Positions 43,562 to 51,284 of a stretch of 64,000 nt of DNA are shown here, piece after piece. The translations under genes were made by a program, and so were the position numbers. Positions within the stretch are counted from its first letter, which is position 1. Every line of letters starts with the position of its first letter. This stretch comes from Verrucomicrobiota bacterium. GTDB taxonomy: Bacteria > Verrucomicrobiota > Kiritimatiellia > RFP12 > UBA1067. The DNA is taken from positions 1-64,000 of the forward strand of contig JAHFSX010000017.1 in NCBI GenBank assembly GCA_023269675.1, in the 5' to 3' direction. The notes beneath the pieces were generated by a model. That model ran no database searches. It worked only from the letters and a program-made list of their open reading frames with translations, and was not told the DNA's origin.

Positions 43562-45219
43562 TGGGCGGCCCCTCCTTTCTTGGCAGGGTCAAGGGGTGGC
43601 GGGGTCGGCTTGGGCGGCGGCGCGGGTTTTGCGGCGGGTCCGGACGCCTCGGCCGCGGGCGCCGGCCGGGTCTTCACCGGCAGGCCGAAGACGTCGCCGT
43701 TGGCGTCGGTGGTGAGCACGCTCTGGATGTTCGGCGCGGTCTTGTCGTACAGCCGGGCGCGGATGTAGTCCGTCTCGTCGCGGTAGACGGCGACCTGCTG
43801 CTTCAGCACGTCGGCGTCGGCGCGGTTCTTGGCCTCGACCACCTTGCGGTCCGCCTCGGCGAGGGTGAGGAGCGCCTCGGCGTCGGCGCGGGCGGCCTGG
43901 AGGCCGATCTTGGCGACGTCGAGCTCGGTTTTGGCCGCGATGGTTTTCTCGACCTTCACCTGCTCGGCGCCGATGGTCATGCGGATGCGTTCGGTGTCGG
44001 CGGTGACCTTGAGGCGGTTCTGCTCGGCCAGCGCTCTCTGCTTCTCCAGCTCGGCCAGCGACTGGGCCTGGACGATCTGCTGCTCGATCCGCTTCGACTC
44101 CTGCGCCGCGAGCTCGCGGTCGCGGATGATGCTGGCGATCTGCTGGGGGGCCATGATGTCGCGGATCAGCACGGAGTTGAGCGAGATGCCCCACGGCGCG
44201 CAGACGGACTTCAGGTAGGTCTCGAGGCTGTCCTGAAACGCCTGGCGCGACTCGCCGACGATGAACTCCGTCGCGGTCTTCTTGCTGCCCTCGATGCGGA
44301 AGAAGCCGCGCGCGCTGGGCAGGATCAGCTTCTGCATGATGTCGTCCATGTCGCCGACCTCGTGGGTGAGCAGGGCGGCCTTCTCCACGCTGAGGTTGAA
44401 CTCCAGCGTGCCTTCGACCGTGATCGGAAAGCCGTCGAGCGTCAGGAACAGGATCGCGTCGCCGCCGCTGAGCTCGAAGCGCTGGCTCTGGATGTTGACG
44501 ATCGAGACCGCATAGAGGAAGGGGTTGAGGCGGTGCGTGCCCTCCTTGAGGACCTCGCTCTGCACGCCCTTGGTGTCCTTGGCGACGAGGAAGCCCTTGT
44601 CCGTGGCGGAGGTTGCCGCGCCGCCGCTCAGGATGTCTTCGCCGCAGAGCGAGGTGACCACGCCCACGTTGCCGGGCGCGATCTTGATGTCGTCGAAGAG
44701 CTTCACCTCGTAGGCATAAGGGTTGATGCGGTGCTTGCCGGTGCCGAGCACCTCGCGCACGATCCCCTTGTAGCTCGCGTCCGGCGCGATGATCTTGCCG
44801 CCGGGGAGGTCTTTGCCGAATTTGCGCACGAGCACGCCGAATTTGCCGGCCGGGATGTCGGTGGCGGGGGTGATCGACCAGCTCCACGTATAGGGGTTGT
44901 AGAAGAAACGGCCTTCCGGCAGAACCTCGGGCTGGAGGCCCTTGTACTCCGGCGACTCGGCGAGAATCCGGTCGGTCGGCAGGTTTTTGCCGGTTTTTTT
45001 GAGGAGGATGGCGATTTCGCCGTTGCCGGGTTCGATCCGCCAGAAGAACCAGACCCACAGGGGCGCGAACAGGAGGACGGCCAAGGCCAGGAAGGGCAGC
45101 GCGGCCGCGGGGTTCGCGGGCGCGCGGGGCGGCCGCGGGGGCGGCGGCGCGTCGCGGCGCGGGAATGCCGGACGATGGGCGTCCAGCGGCGGCGGAACAG
45201 GATCTGTTTCTTCGTTCAT
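43558..45219 (-). CDS. SPFH/band 7 membrane protein, first gene of the pair
   Basis: 553 residues. A Pro/Arg-rich cytosolic N-terminus (1-38) precedes one membrane helix (about 39-61), then three tandem modules like those in its partner (KGLQPEVLPEGRFFYNP, KGIVREVLGTGKHRINP, KGVQSEVLKEGTHRLNP). The SPFH domain covers about 255-375 and a coiled coil about 385-490, ending in a Pro-rich tail. The start MNEETD follows GGGAG; a longer reading from 45318 lacks support. The Pro-rich head and tail are absent from the partner, which suggests distinct contacts. It is transcribed away from hom. Confidence 0.8.
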   Translation of the reverse strand: MNEETDPVPPPLDAHRPAFPRRDAPPPPRPPRAPANPAAALPFLALAVLLFAPLWVWFFWRIEPGNGEIAILLKKTGKNLPTDRILAESPEYKGLQPEVLPEGRFFYNPYTWSWSITPATDIPAGKFGVLVRKFGKDLPGGKIIAPDASYKGIVREVLGTGKHRINPYAYEVKLFDDIKIAPGNVGVVTSLCGEDILSGGAATSATDKGFLVAKDTKGVQSEVLKEGTHRLNPFLYAVSIVNIQSQRFELSGGDAILFLTLDGFPITVEGTLEFNLSVEKAALLTHEVGDMDDIMQKLILPSARGFFRIEGSKKTATEFIVGESRQAFQDSLETYLKSVCAPWGISLNSVLIRDIMAPQQIASIIRDRELAAQESKRIEQQIVQAQSLAELEKQRALAEQNRLKVTADTERIRMTIGAEQVKVEKTIAAKTELDVAKIGLQAARADAEALLTLAEADRKVVEAKNRADADVLKQQVAVYRDETDYIRARLYDKTAPNIQSVLTTDANGDVFGLPVKTRPAPAAEASGPAAKPAPPPKPTPPPLDPAKKGGAAQ

Positions 45220-45340
45220 GTGGCGGTCTCCCAATGTTCGCGCCAGTTTAACGGAGCCCAGGCCTGATTGTCTAGGGGAAAGCGCGGCTTTGGCCTGCCG
45301 CCCGGCCCGCGCCCGCATTTGCTCCGGGCTTTTTGCGGGC

Positions 45341-45370
45341 TTGTAAGAACGGCCCTGTTTTTACTACACT
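45341..45370 (+). promoter_or_regulatory. Possible promoter of hom-lysC
   Basis: TTGTAA at 45341-45346 and TACACT at 45365-45370 with an 18-bp spacer, 44 bp before the hom ATG. The match is moderate. Confidence 0.35.
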
Positions 45371-45414
45371 ACACGGTTCTCGTTTGAACAGCGGATCAGG
45401 AAAGCAGGGCGATT

Positions 45415-46719
45415 ATGAAGCAGATCGGTGTAGGGCTTTTAGGTTTCGGAACCGTGGGCGCGGGCGTCGCGGACGGGTTGCAGCGCAACCGCAAGGTGAT
45501 GGCGCAGCGTCTGGGCGTGGACGTGGTGCTCAAGCAGATCGCGGATCTCGACATCGCGACCGACCGGGGCGTGTCGGTGGGTCAGGCCGTGCTGACCACG
45601 GACGCGATGGCGGTGATCAACGATCCGGAGATCCAGGTCGTCGTTGAGCTGATCGGCGGCACGGGCATCGCGAAGAAACTCGTGCTGGCGGCGCTGAACG
45701 CGGGCAAAGCGGTGGTGACCGCCAACAAGAAGCTGCTGGCCGAGTACGGCGAGGAGATTTTCGGGGCGGCCGAGCGCAACGGGGTGGACATCTATTTCGG
45801 CGCGAGCGTGGGCGGGGGCATCCCGATCATCCGCGTGCTGCGCGAAGGACTGGCCGGCAACGAGATCCAGAGCATCCACGGGATCCTGAACGGCACCTGC
45901 AACTACATCCTGACGCGCATGGAGAACGAGGGGCTGCCCTTCGGCGAGGTGCTGGACGCGGCGCAGAAGGCCGGCTACGCCGAGGTCGACCCGAGCCTGG
46001 ACATCGACGGGTTCGACACGGCGCACAAGGCGATCATCCTGGCCTCGCTGGCCTACGGGTTCCACGTGCCGATGGAGAAGGTGCTGGTCGAGGGCATCCG
46101 CAACCTGGCGGGGCTGGACGTGCAGTACGCGGCCGAGTTCGGCTACCGTATCAAGCTGCTGGCGGTGGTGAAGCGCGACGGCGACGAGGTCGAGGTGCGC
46201 GTCCATCCCACGCTGGTGCCGCTGACGCACATGCTGGCGTCGGTGAGCAACGTGTTCAACGCGGCGATGGTGCGCGGCGACCTGAGCGGCGACACCCTCT
46301 ATTACGGGCGCGGCGCGGGGCGCGAGCCCACGGCGAGCACGGTGATCGGCGACATCGGCGACATCGCGCGCAACCTGATGGCGGGCAAGTCGCGCTACCG
46401 GCGCGGCGTGGGCGTGGCGAACGAGGGCCAGCTGCGCATGCGTGCGGCGGACGACATCGTGAGCCGCTATTACGTGCGCCTGATGGTGCACGACAAGGCC
46501 GGCTCGCTGGGGGTGATGACGACGATCCTGGGCCAGCATGGGGTCAGCATTCTGGCGGCCACGCAGAAGGCGCAGCCGGAGGAGATGGAGAACGCGGGCT
46601 ACGTGCCGGTGGTGATCCTGACGCACGCGGCCAAAGGCGCGGAGATCGACGCGGCGCTGCGCGAGATCTGCGCGGCCGGCGTGTTGAAAGAAGAGCCTGT
46701 GAAGTTGCGGATGATTTAA
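45415..46719 (+). CDS. hom: Homoserine dehydrogenase
   Basis: 434 residues, the usual length for the ACT-containing form. The NAD(P)-binding GFGTVGAG lies at about 10-17; the catalytic domain carries GILNGTCNYILT and the family signature around GYAEVDPSLDIDGFD; the C-terminal ACT domain (about 355-430) begins VRLMVHDKAGSLGVM. It reduces aspartate semialdehyde to homoserine in the threonine/methionine branch. The ACT domain implies feedback control, usually by threonine. The gene lies 14 bp upstream of lysC and is probably co-transcribed with it. Confidence 0.95.
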   Translation: MKQIGVGLLGFGTVGAGVADGLQRNRKVMAQRLGVDVVLKQIADLDIATDRGVSVGQAVLTTDAMAVINDPEIQVVVELIGGTGIAKKLVLAALNAGKAVVTANKKLLAEYGEEIFGAAERNGVDIYFGASVGGGIPIIRVLREGLAGNEIQSIHGILNGTCNYILTRMENEGLPFGEVLDAAQKAGYAEVDPSLDIDGFDTAHKAIILASLAYGFHVPMEKVLVEGIRNLAGLDVQYAAEFGYRIKLLAVVKRDGDEVEVRVHPTLVPLTHMLASVSNVFNAAMVRGDLSGDTLYYGRGAGREPTASTVIGDIGDIARNLMAGKSRYRRGVGVANEGQLRMRAADDIVSRYYVRLMVHDKAGSLGVMTTILGQHGVSILAATQKAQPEEMENAGYVPVVILTHAAKGAEIDAALREICAAGVLKEEPVKLRMI

Positions 46720-46733
46720 GCGAAGGAGATACG

Positions 46734-48086
46734 ATGAAGGTTTGTAAGTTCGGGGGCTCGTCCGTCGCCAGTGCGGAACAGGTGACCAAGATTGTGGATA
46801 TCGTGCTGGCCGACCCGGAACGGCGGATTGTGGTCGTCTCGGCGCCGGGCAAGCGCAACAAGGCGGATACCAAGGTCACCGATCTGCTGATCGCGTGCGC
46901 CGAGCTAGCGTTGGCGGACAAGGAGTATGAGGACACGCTGGCGGCGATCGTGGAGCGCTATGCCGAAATCCAGCGCGAGCTGAAGCTCCCGGCCGGCATC
47001 ACGGCGGAGATCGAGAAAGACCTGCGTTTCCGGCTGGCGGGCGACAAGTCGCACCGCGGGATTTTCATGGATTGCATGAAGGCCGCGGGCGAGGACAACA
47101 GCGCGAAGATCGTGGCGCAGGCGTTTCAGGCGCGCGGCATCCGGGCGGTGTATCTCGACCCGCGCGAGGCGGGCATGTACCTGACCAACGATTTCGGCAA
47201 TGCGCAGCTGCTCGAGGAGTCGTACCAGTTTCTCGCCAAGACCCTCAGGAACCGCGACGAGATCGTGATTTTTCCCGGCTTTTTCGGCTACACCAAGGAC
47301 GGCAAGGTGGCGACCTTCCCGCGCGGCGGCTCGGACATCACGGGCTCGATTCTAGCGGCGGCCGTGAAGGCCGACGTGTACGAGAACTTCACCGACGTGG
47401 ACTCGGTTTATCCGGTTGATCCGCGCCTGGTGCCGGACGTGAAGGCGGGCATTCCGGTGATGACCTACCGGGAGATGCGCGAGCTGTCGTACGCGGGGTT
47501 CGGCGTGTTTCACGACGAGGCGGTGATCCCGGCCGTGAAGGCGGGCATCCCGATCAACGTGCGCAACACCAACCGTCCGCAGGAGCCGGGCACGATGATC
47601 GTGCAGTCCCGCCGCGTGCTGGCGGGCAGCGTGGTGGGCGTGGCGAGCGACGACGGGTTCTGCAATATCTTTGTGGACAAGTACATGATGAACCGCGAGA
47701 TCGGGTTCGGGCGCCACCTGCTGCAGATCCTGGAATGGGAGGGCGTCTCGTATGAGCACATGCCTTCCGGCATCGACAACGTGTCGGTGGTGATCCGCGA
47801 CAGGAATTTCGACCCGGCGTGCGAGAAGCGCGTGGTCGAGCGCATCAAGCGCGACCTGAACCCCGACGCGGTACTGGTGGAGCGCGGGTACGCGCTGGTG
47901 ATGGTGGTGGGAGAGGGCCTCTACTACACGGTGGGCATGGCCTCCAAAGCCACGCAGGCGCTGTCGAGCGCGGGCGTGAACATCGAGATGATGAACCAGG
48001 GCTCGTCGGAGATCAGCATGATGTTCGGGGTCAAAGCCGAGCAGCGCGCCCAGGCAGTCCAGGCCCTGTACAAGGCATTCTTCTAA
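46734..48086 (+). CDS. lysC: Aspartate kinase
   Basis: 450 residues, a monofunctional enzyme. The kinase domain opens KFGGSSVAS and includes FPRGGSDITGS and FTDVDSVYPVDPR; two ACT domains close the protein (about 305-450). It phosphorylates aspartate, the first step toward lysine, threonine and methionine. AAGGAG lies six bases before the ATG. Placement after hom makes a two-gene aspartate-family operon; the ACT pair suggests allosteric inhibition by lysine and/or threonine. Confidence 0.95.
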   Translation: MKVCKFGGSSVASAEQVTKIVDIVLADPERRIVVVSAPGKRNKADTKVTDLLIACAELALADKEYEDTLAAIVERYAEIQRELKLPAGITAEIEKDLRFRLAGDKSHRGIFMDCMKAAGEDNSAKIVAQAFQARGIRAVYLDPREAGMYLTNDFGNAQLLEESYQFLAKTLRNRDEIVIFPGFFGYTKDGKVATFPRGGSDITGSILAAAVKADVYENFTDVDSVYPVDPRLVPDVKAGIPVMTYREMRELSYAGFGVFHDEAVIPAVKAGIPINVRNTNRPQEPGTMIVQSRRVLAGSVVGVASDDGFCNIFVDKYMMNREIGFGRHLLQILEWEGVSYEHMPSGIDNVSVVIRDRNFDPACEKRVVERIKRDLNPDAVLVERGYALVMVVGEGLYYTVGMASKATQALSSAGVNIEMMNQGSSEISMMFGVKAEQRAQAVQALYKAFF

Positions 48087-48091
48087 GAAGG

Positions 48092-48187
48092 AGGAGTTAG
48101 AATTTAGGGTTCAGGAGTTGAGCAAGCCGGGCCGAGAAATGCTAAATGCTAAATGCTAAATCCTAAATCCTAAATCCTAAATCCTAA
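48092..48187. repeat. 7-nt-unit array running into the cimA-like start codon
   Basis: A left part (GGAGTTAGAATTTAGG near 48092-48108 and CAGGAGTT near 48112-48119) faces AAATGCT three times (48137-48157) and AAATCCT four times (48158-48185). The next partial unit, AAATG, contains the ATG at 48188-48190. No Shine-Dalgarno-like sequence remains within the array. Confidence 0.8.
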
Positions 48188-49771
48188 ATGACCATGGACA
48201 AAGTCTTCCTTTACGACACCACCTTGCGGGACGGGGCGCAGGGAGAGGGCATTTCGTTTTCGGACACGGGCAAGGTGCGCTTCGCGCGCCTGCTGGATGA
48301 TTTCGGCATCGACTACATCGAGGGCGGGTTCGCGGGCTCCAATCCGCGCGACCGCCGGTTCTTTGAGGACATCCGCAAGGAGCAGCTGACCCACGCGCGC
48401 GTCACGGCGTTCGGCAGCACCCGCCGGGTGGACGTGGACGCCAAGGACGACCCGCAGCTCGCGGGGCTGCTGGCGGCGGACACGGAGTGGGTGACCATCT
48501 ACGGCAAGTCGTGGCTGATGCACGTGAGGGACGTGTTGCGCACGACGGCCGACAACAACGTGCAGATGATCGCCGACACGGTGGGGTTCCTCAAGGCGGC
48601 GGGGCGCCAGGTGTTCTTCGATGCGGAGCACTTCTTCGACGGGTACAAGGACGACCCGGCGTACGCGCTGCGCGCGCTCGGCGCGGCGGTGCGGGAGGGC
48701 GCGGCGGGCGTGGTGCTGTGCGACACGAACGGCGGCAGCCTGCCGCACCAGGTGTTTGAGGTGACGCGCCAGGTGTGCGCGGCGTTCCCCGGCGTGCAGG
48801 TCGGCATCCACACGCACGACGACAGCGGGCTGGCGGTGGCGAATTCTCTGGAGGGCGTGCGTGCGGGCGCGCGGCAGGTGCAGGGCTGCGTGAACGGCTA
48901 CGGCGAGCGCACGGGCAACGCCAACATCGTGAGCGTCATCCCCTCGCTGGAGCTGAAGATGGGCTTCCGCTGCGTGGGCGAGGAGAAGCTGCGGAAGCTG
49001 CGCGAGGTGTCGCTGGTGACCGATGACCTGGCGAACCAGCGGCCTGATCCGCGGCAGCCGTTCGTGGGGCGCTCCGCGTTCAGCCACAAGGCGGGGGCGC
49101 ACGTCAACGCCATCCAGAAGAACCCCAAGACTTTCGAGCACATCGATCCCGAGCAGGTCGGCAACCAGCGGCACGTGCTGGTCTCCGAGCTGTCGGGCAA
49201 CGCGAACGTGATGATGAAGGCGGCGGAGCTGGGCACGGACGTCTCGTCGCTGGACAAGGAGACGACGCGGGCGATTCTCGAGGAGGTCAAGCGGCGCGAG
49301 AACAAGGGCTACTCCTACGAGTCGGCGGACGGCTCGTTTAAGATCCTCTTGCAGAAGGTGCTCAAGAAGCACACGCCGTTCTTTGAGCTGGAGGGCTTCC
49401 GCGTGATCGTGGAGAAGCGCGGGCGCGACGAGCCGTGCCTTTCCGAGGCCACGATCAAGGTCAAGGTGAACGGCGAGACCGAGCTCACGGCGGGCGAGGG
49501 GCACGGGCCGGTGGACGCGCTCAACGCGGCGCTGCGGCAGGCCCTCACGCGCTTCTACCCCGAGATCGAGGACATCACCCTGACCGACTACCGCGTGCGC
49601 ATTCTGGACCCGCAGGAGGCGACGCGGGCGGTGACGCGCGTGCTGATCGAGTCGGGCGACGGCGTGCGGCAGTGGGGCACGGTGGGCGTTTCCGAGAACA
49701 TCATCGAGGCCTCGTGGCAGGCGCTGTCGGACAGCGTGGAGTACAAGCTGTACGAAGACCGGGTGAAGTAG
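48188..49771 (+). CDS. cimA: (R)-citramalate synthase / 2-isopropylmalate synthase family protein
   Basis: 527 residues, the length typical of CimA. The HMGL-like TIM barrel opens TTLRDGAQGEGISFS and carries the metal-binding HTHDDSG motif and the NGYGERTGNAN signature. A C-terminal LeuA dimerisation/allosteric domain spans about 395-520. The expected reaction is condensation of pyruvate and acetyl-CoA to citramalate, the threonine-independent route to 2-oxobutanoate and isoleucine; 2-isopropylmalate synthase activity cannot be fully excluded. Two starts, ATG 48188 and ATG 48194, are both immediately preceded by a 7-nt repeat array and have no visible ribosome-binding site, which is odd for a housekeeping gene. 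It follows hom-lysC but is separated from it by the array. Confidence 0.87.
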   Translation: MTMDKVFLYDTTLRDGAQGEGISFSDTGKVRFARLLDDFGIDYIEGGFAGSNPRDRRFFEDIRKEQLTHARVTAFGSTRRVDVDAKDDPQLAGLLAADTEWVTIYGKSWLMHVRDVLRTTADNNVQMIADTVGFLKAAGRQVFFDAEHFFDGYKDDPAYALRALGAAVREGAAGVVLCDTNGGSLPHQVFEVTRQVCAAFPGVQVGIHTHDDSGLAVANSLEGVRAGARQVQGCVNGYGERTGNANIVSVIPSLELKMGFRCVGEEKLRKLREVSLVTDDLANQRPDPRQPFVGRSAFSHKAGAHVNAIQKNPKTFEHIDPEQVGNQRHVLVSELSGNANVMMKAAELGTDVSSLDKETTRAILEEVKRRENKGYSYESADGSFKILLQKVLKKHTPFFELEGFRVIVEKRGRDEPCLSEATIKVKVNGETELTAGEGHGPVDALNAALRQALTRFYPEIEDITLTDYRVRILDPQEATRAVTRVLIESGDGVRQWGTVGVSENIIEASWQALSDSVEYKLYEDRVK

Positions 49772-49772
49772 C

Positions 49773-50312
49773 TCAGGGCCGGCCGGGGGCGGACGCGGCG
49801 GCCGGATCGTGATGGGGCGAGGCCGGGCAGCGGAAGGTGCGGGGCGCATGGGGCCAGTAGGCTGCCAGCGCCCATGCCACGGCGATGCCGACGAGCATGC
49901 CGGCGAAGACCTCTTTCTGCGTGTGCCCCAGCAGTTCCTTCAGATGGTTTTGCCGCAGCTTGTGCTGTTTGAAAAGCTCCTCGAGCATCAGGTTCAGGAT
50001 TTTGGCTTGATGGCCCGCGGCGCGGCGGACGCCGGCGGCGTCGAACATCGTGATGGCGGCGAACCCGGCGGCGAGCATGGTGATGGGCGCGTCGAAGCCC
50101 TCCGTCAAGCCGATCGAGGTGCAGAGCCCGCAAACCATGGCGGAGTGGGCGCTGGGCATGCCGCCTGTGCTGAGCAGGTAGCGGAAGTCGACCTGTCCGG
50201 TCTTGACGAGACCTGTGGTCATCTTGATCATCTGCGCCAGCGTCCAGCCGACAAACGCCGACCAGAACCACAAGGTGGTGAAAAGGTGTATGGGATTGGG
50301 GTCTGCGATCAT
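49773..50312 (-). CDS. Divergent PAP2-family (DUF212) membrane protein
   Basis: 179 residues with about four membrane helices. Signatures of the divergent PAP2 family are present: TGGMPSAHSAMVCGL near 50-64, FDAAGVRRAAGHQAKILN near 90, and LGHTQKEVFAGMLVGI near 128. The family is distantly related to phosphatidic acid phosphatases; its substrate in bacteria is unknown. The Shine-Dalgarno is weak, so the start is uncertain. It converges with the cimA-like gene, with stop codons adjacent, and is divergent from the pilus-type locus. Confidence 0.82.
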   Translation of the reverse strand: MIADPNPIHLFTTLWFWSAFVGWTLAQMIKMTTGLVKTGQVDFRYLLSTGGMPSAHSAMVCGLCTSIGLTEGFDAPITMLAAGFAAITMFDAAGVRRAAGHQAKILNLMLEELFKQHKLRQNHLKELLGHTQKEVFAGMLVGIAVAWALAAYWPHAPRTFRCPASPHHDPAAASAPGRP

Positions 50313-50493
50313 GTGGGAACCACGTTTTCCGGCGGCGCGGCGACAGCGCCGAAGCTCGGCCAGAATGTTGACATTATGACATGCGGGTCGGGATGCTGGC
50401 AAAGGTTTTCTGGCGGCCGCAGCCGGCGGAAAAGGGAGGGTGCCGTTTTACCGCGGGTTTTTTGCCAAGGTGTGACTTTTTTTCGTTTCTGTA

Positions 50494-50522
50494 TTGCAAT
50501 CCTAGTCACGCGGGATTAAATT
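50494..50522 (+). promoter_or_regulatory. Putative promoter of the secretin/pilus-type operon
   Basis: TTGCAA at 50494-50499 and TAAATT at 50517-50522 with a 17-bp spacer, 66 bp before the first start codon, in the AT-rich gap to the divergent DUF212 gene. Confidence 0.5.
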
Positions 50523-50588
50523 GTAACCACTAAATGGTAAAAGGTGTCAAGGCGTGCGACGCTTGACCGAGGCATGGAGAAAGTCACA

Positions 50589-51284
50589 ATGAATAAAAGT
50601 CTCTGCGTGCAGGAACGTGTCACGGTGGTCGTGGCAATGACCATTCTTTTTACGGCGGGTTCGGTTTTCGCTCAGATGGCGCGGCCGGGGCAGCGCCTGG
50701 CGCCTGCCGCGGGGCAGCCTGCCGCCACGCGCGGCGGCGGAGAGCGGTCCGAGGCGGTCGAGATCAAGCGCATGCCGCCGCCGAACAAGACCGCGATGGT
50801 GCGGACGCCGGAGTTCACCGTCAACGTGCAGAACACCATGCCCAAGGTGAGTAAGAAGCCGCGCGAGTGGGCCCTTTTCGAGGTGAAGTACGAGAGCGCT
50901 GCCAAGTGGACGGACGAGCTCACCTTCAATTACCATGTGATGACCAAGGGCAAGAACGACGAGGGCAAGGAAGCTTTCAGCTATTACACCACAACCCTGC
51001 GGTACATCGACATTTCCAAAGGCGAGCACATGAGCTGCGTGGCGATACCGCCGAGCCTGGTGGAACGTTACGGCGAGCCGATCTCGGTGGCGCTGGAGAT
51101 TACGAGCAAAGAGGGCAAGGTGTTGGACAGCAAGTCCGAGTCCATCATCCCCTTGCCTAAAGAGTGGTGGAAAGACAGCAACGTGCTGGACAAGCCGCAG
51201 GTGACCCGTCGTAACGGGTTGGTTGACCGTTCGAAGACCCCGTTCGCGGTGATTAACGTGGACGATTACGAGGTGGTGCAATAG
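50589..51284 (+). CDS. Amuc_1102-like exported protein
   Basis: 231 residues. The start MNKSLC is supported by GGAGAAAG upstream and the signal peptide that follows (about 1-28, ending VFAQMA). A Pro/Ala/Arg-rich linker leads to a single beta-sandwich domain (about 68-225) with TPEFTVNVQNT, WALFEVKYES and a C-terminal VINVDDYEVVQ. The position as first gene before a PilM-like gene, the size and the signal peptide-plus-beta-domain plan match Amuc_1102 of Akkermansia. The role is unknown, but it probably acts in the periplasm with the secretin system. The stop codon overlaps the next start by one base. Confidence 0.7.
   Translation: MNKSLCVQERVTVVVAMTILFTAGSVFAQMARPGQRLAPAAGQPAATRGGGERSEAVEIKRMPPPNKTAMVRTPEFTVNVQNTMPKVSKKPREWALFEVKYESAAKWTDELTFNYHVMTKGKNDEGKEAFSYYTTTLRYIDISKGEHMSCVAIPPSLVERYGEPISVALEITSKEGKVLDSKSESIIPLPKEWWKDSNVLDKPQVTRRNGLVDRSKTPFAVINVDDYEVVQ

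Noticed and set aside
43561..45267. A 568-residue plus-strand frame over the SPFH gene
   Set aside because: Antisense to a coiled-coil SPFH protein whose codon pattern explains it; no domain is visible in the translation.
45220..45414. tRNA or riboswitch between the SPFH pair and hom
   Set aside because: No cloverleaf, lysine riboswitch core or leader-peptide attenuator could be drawn from the sequence.
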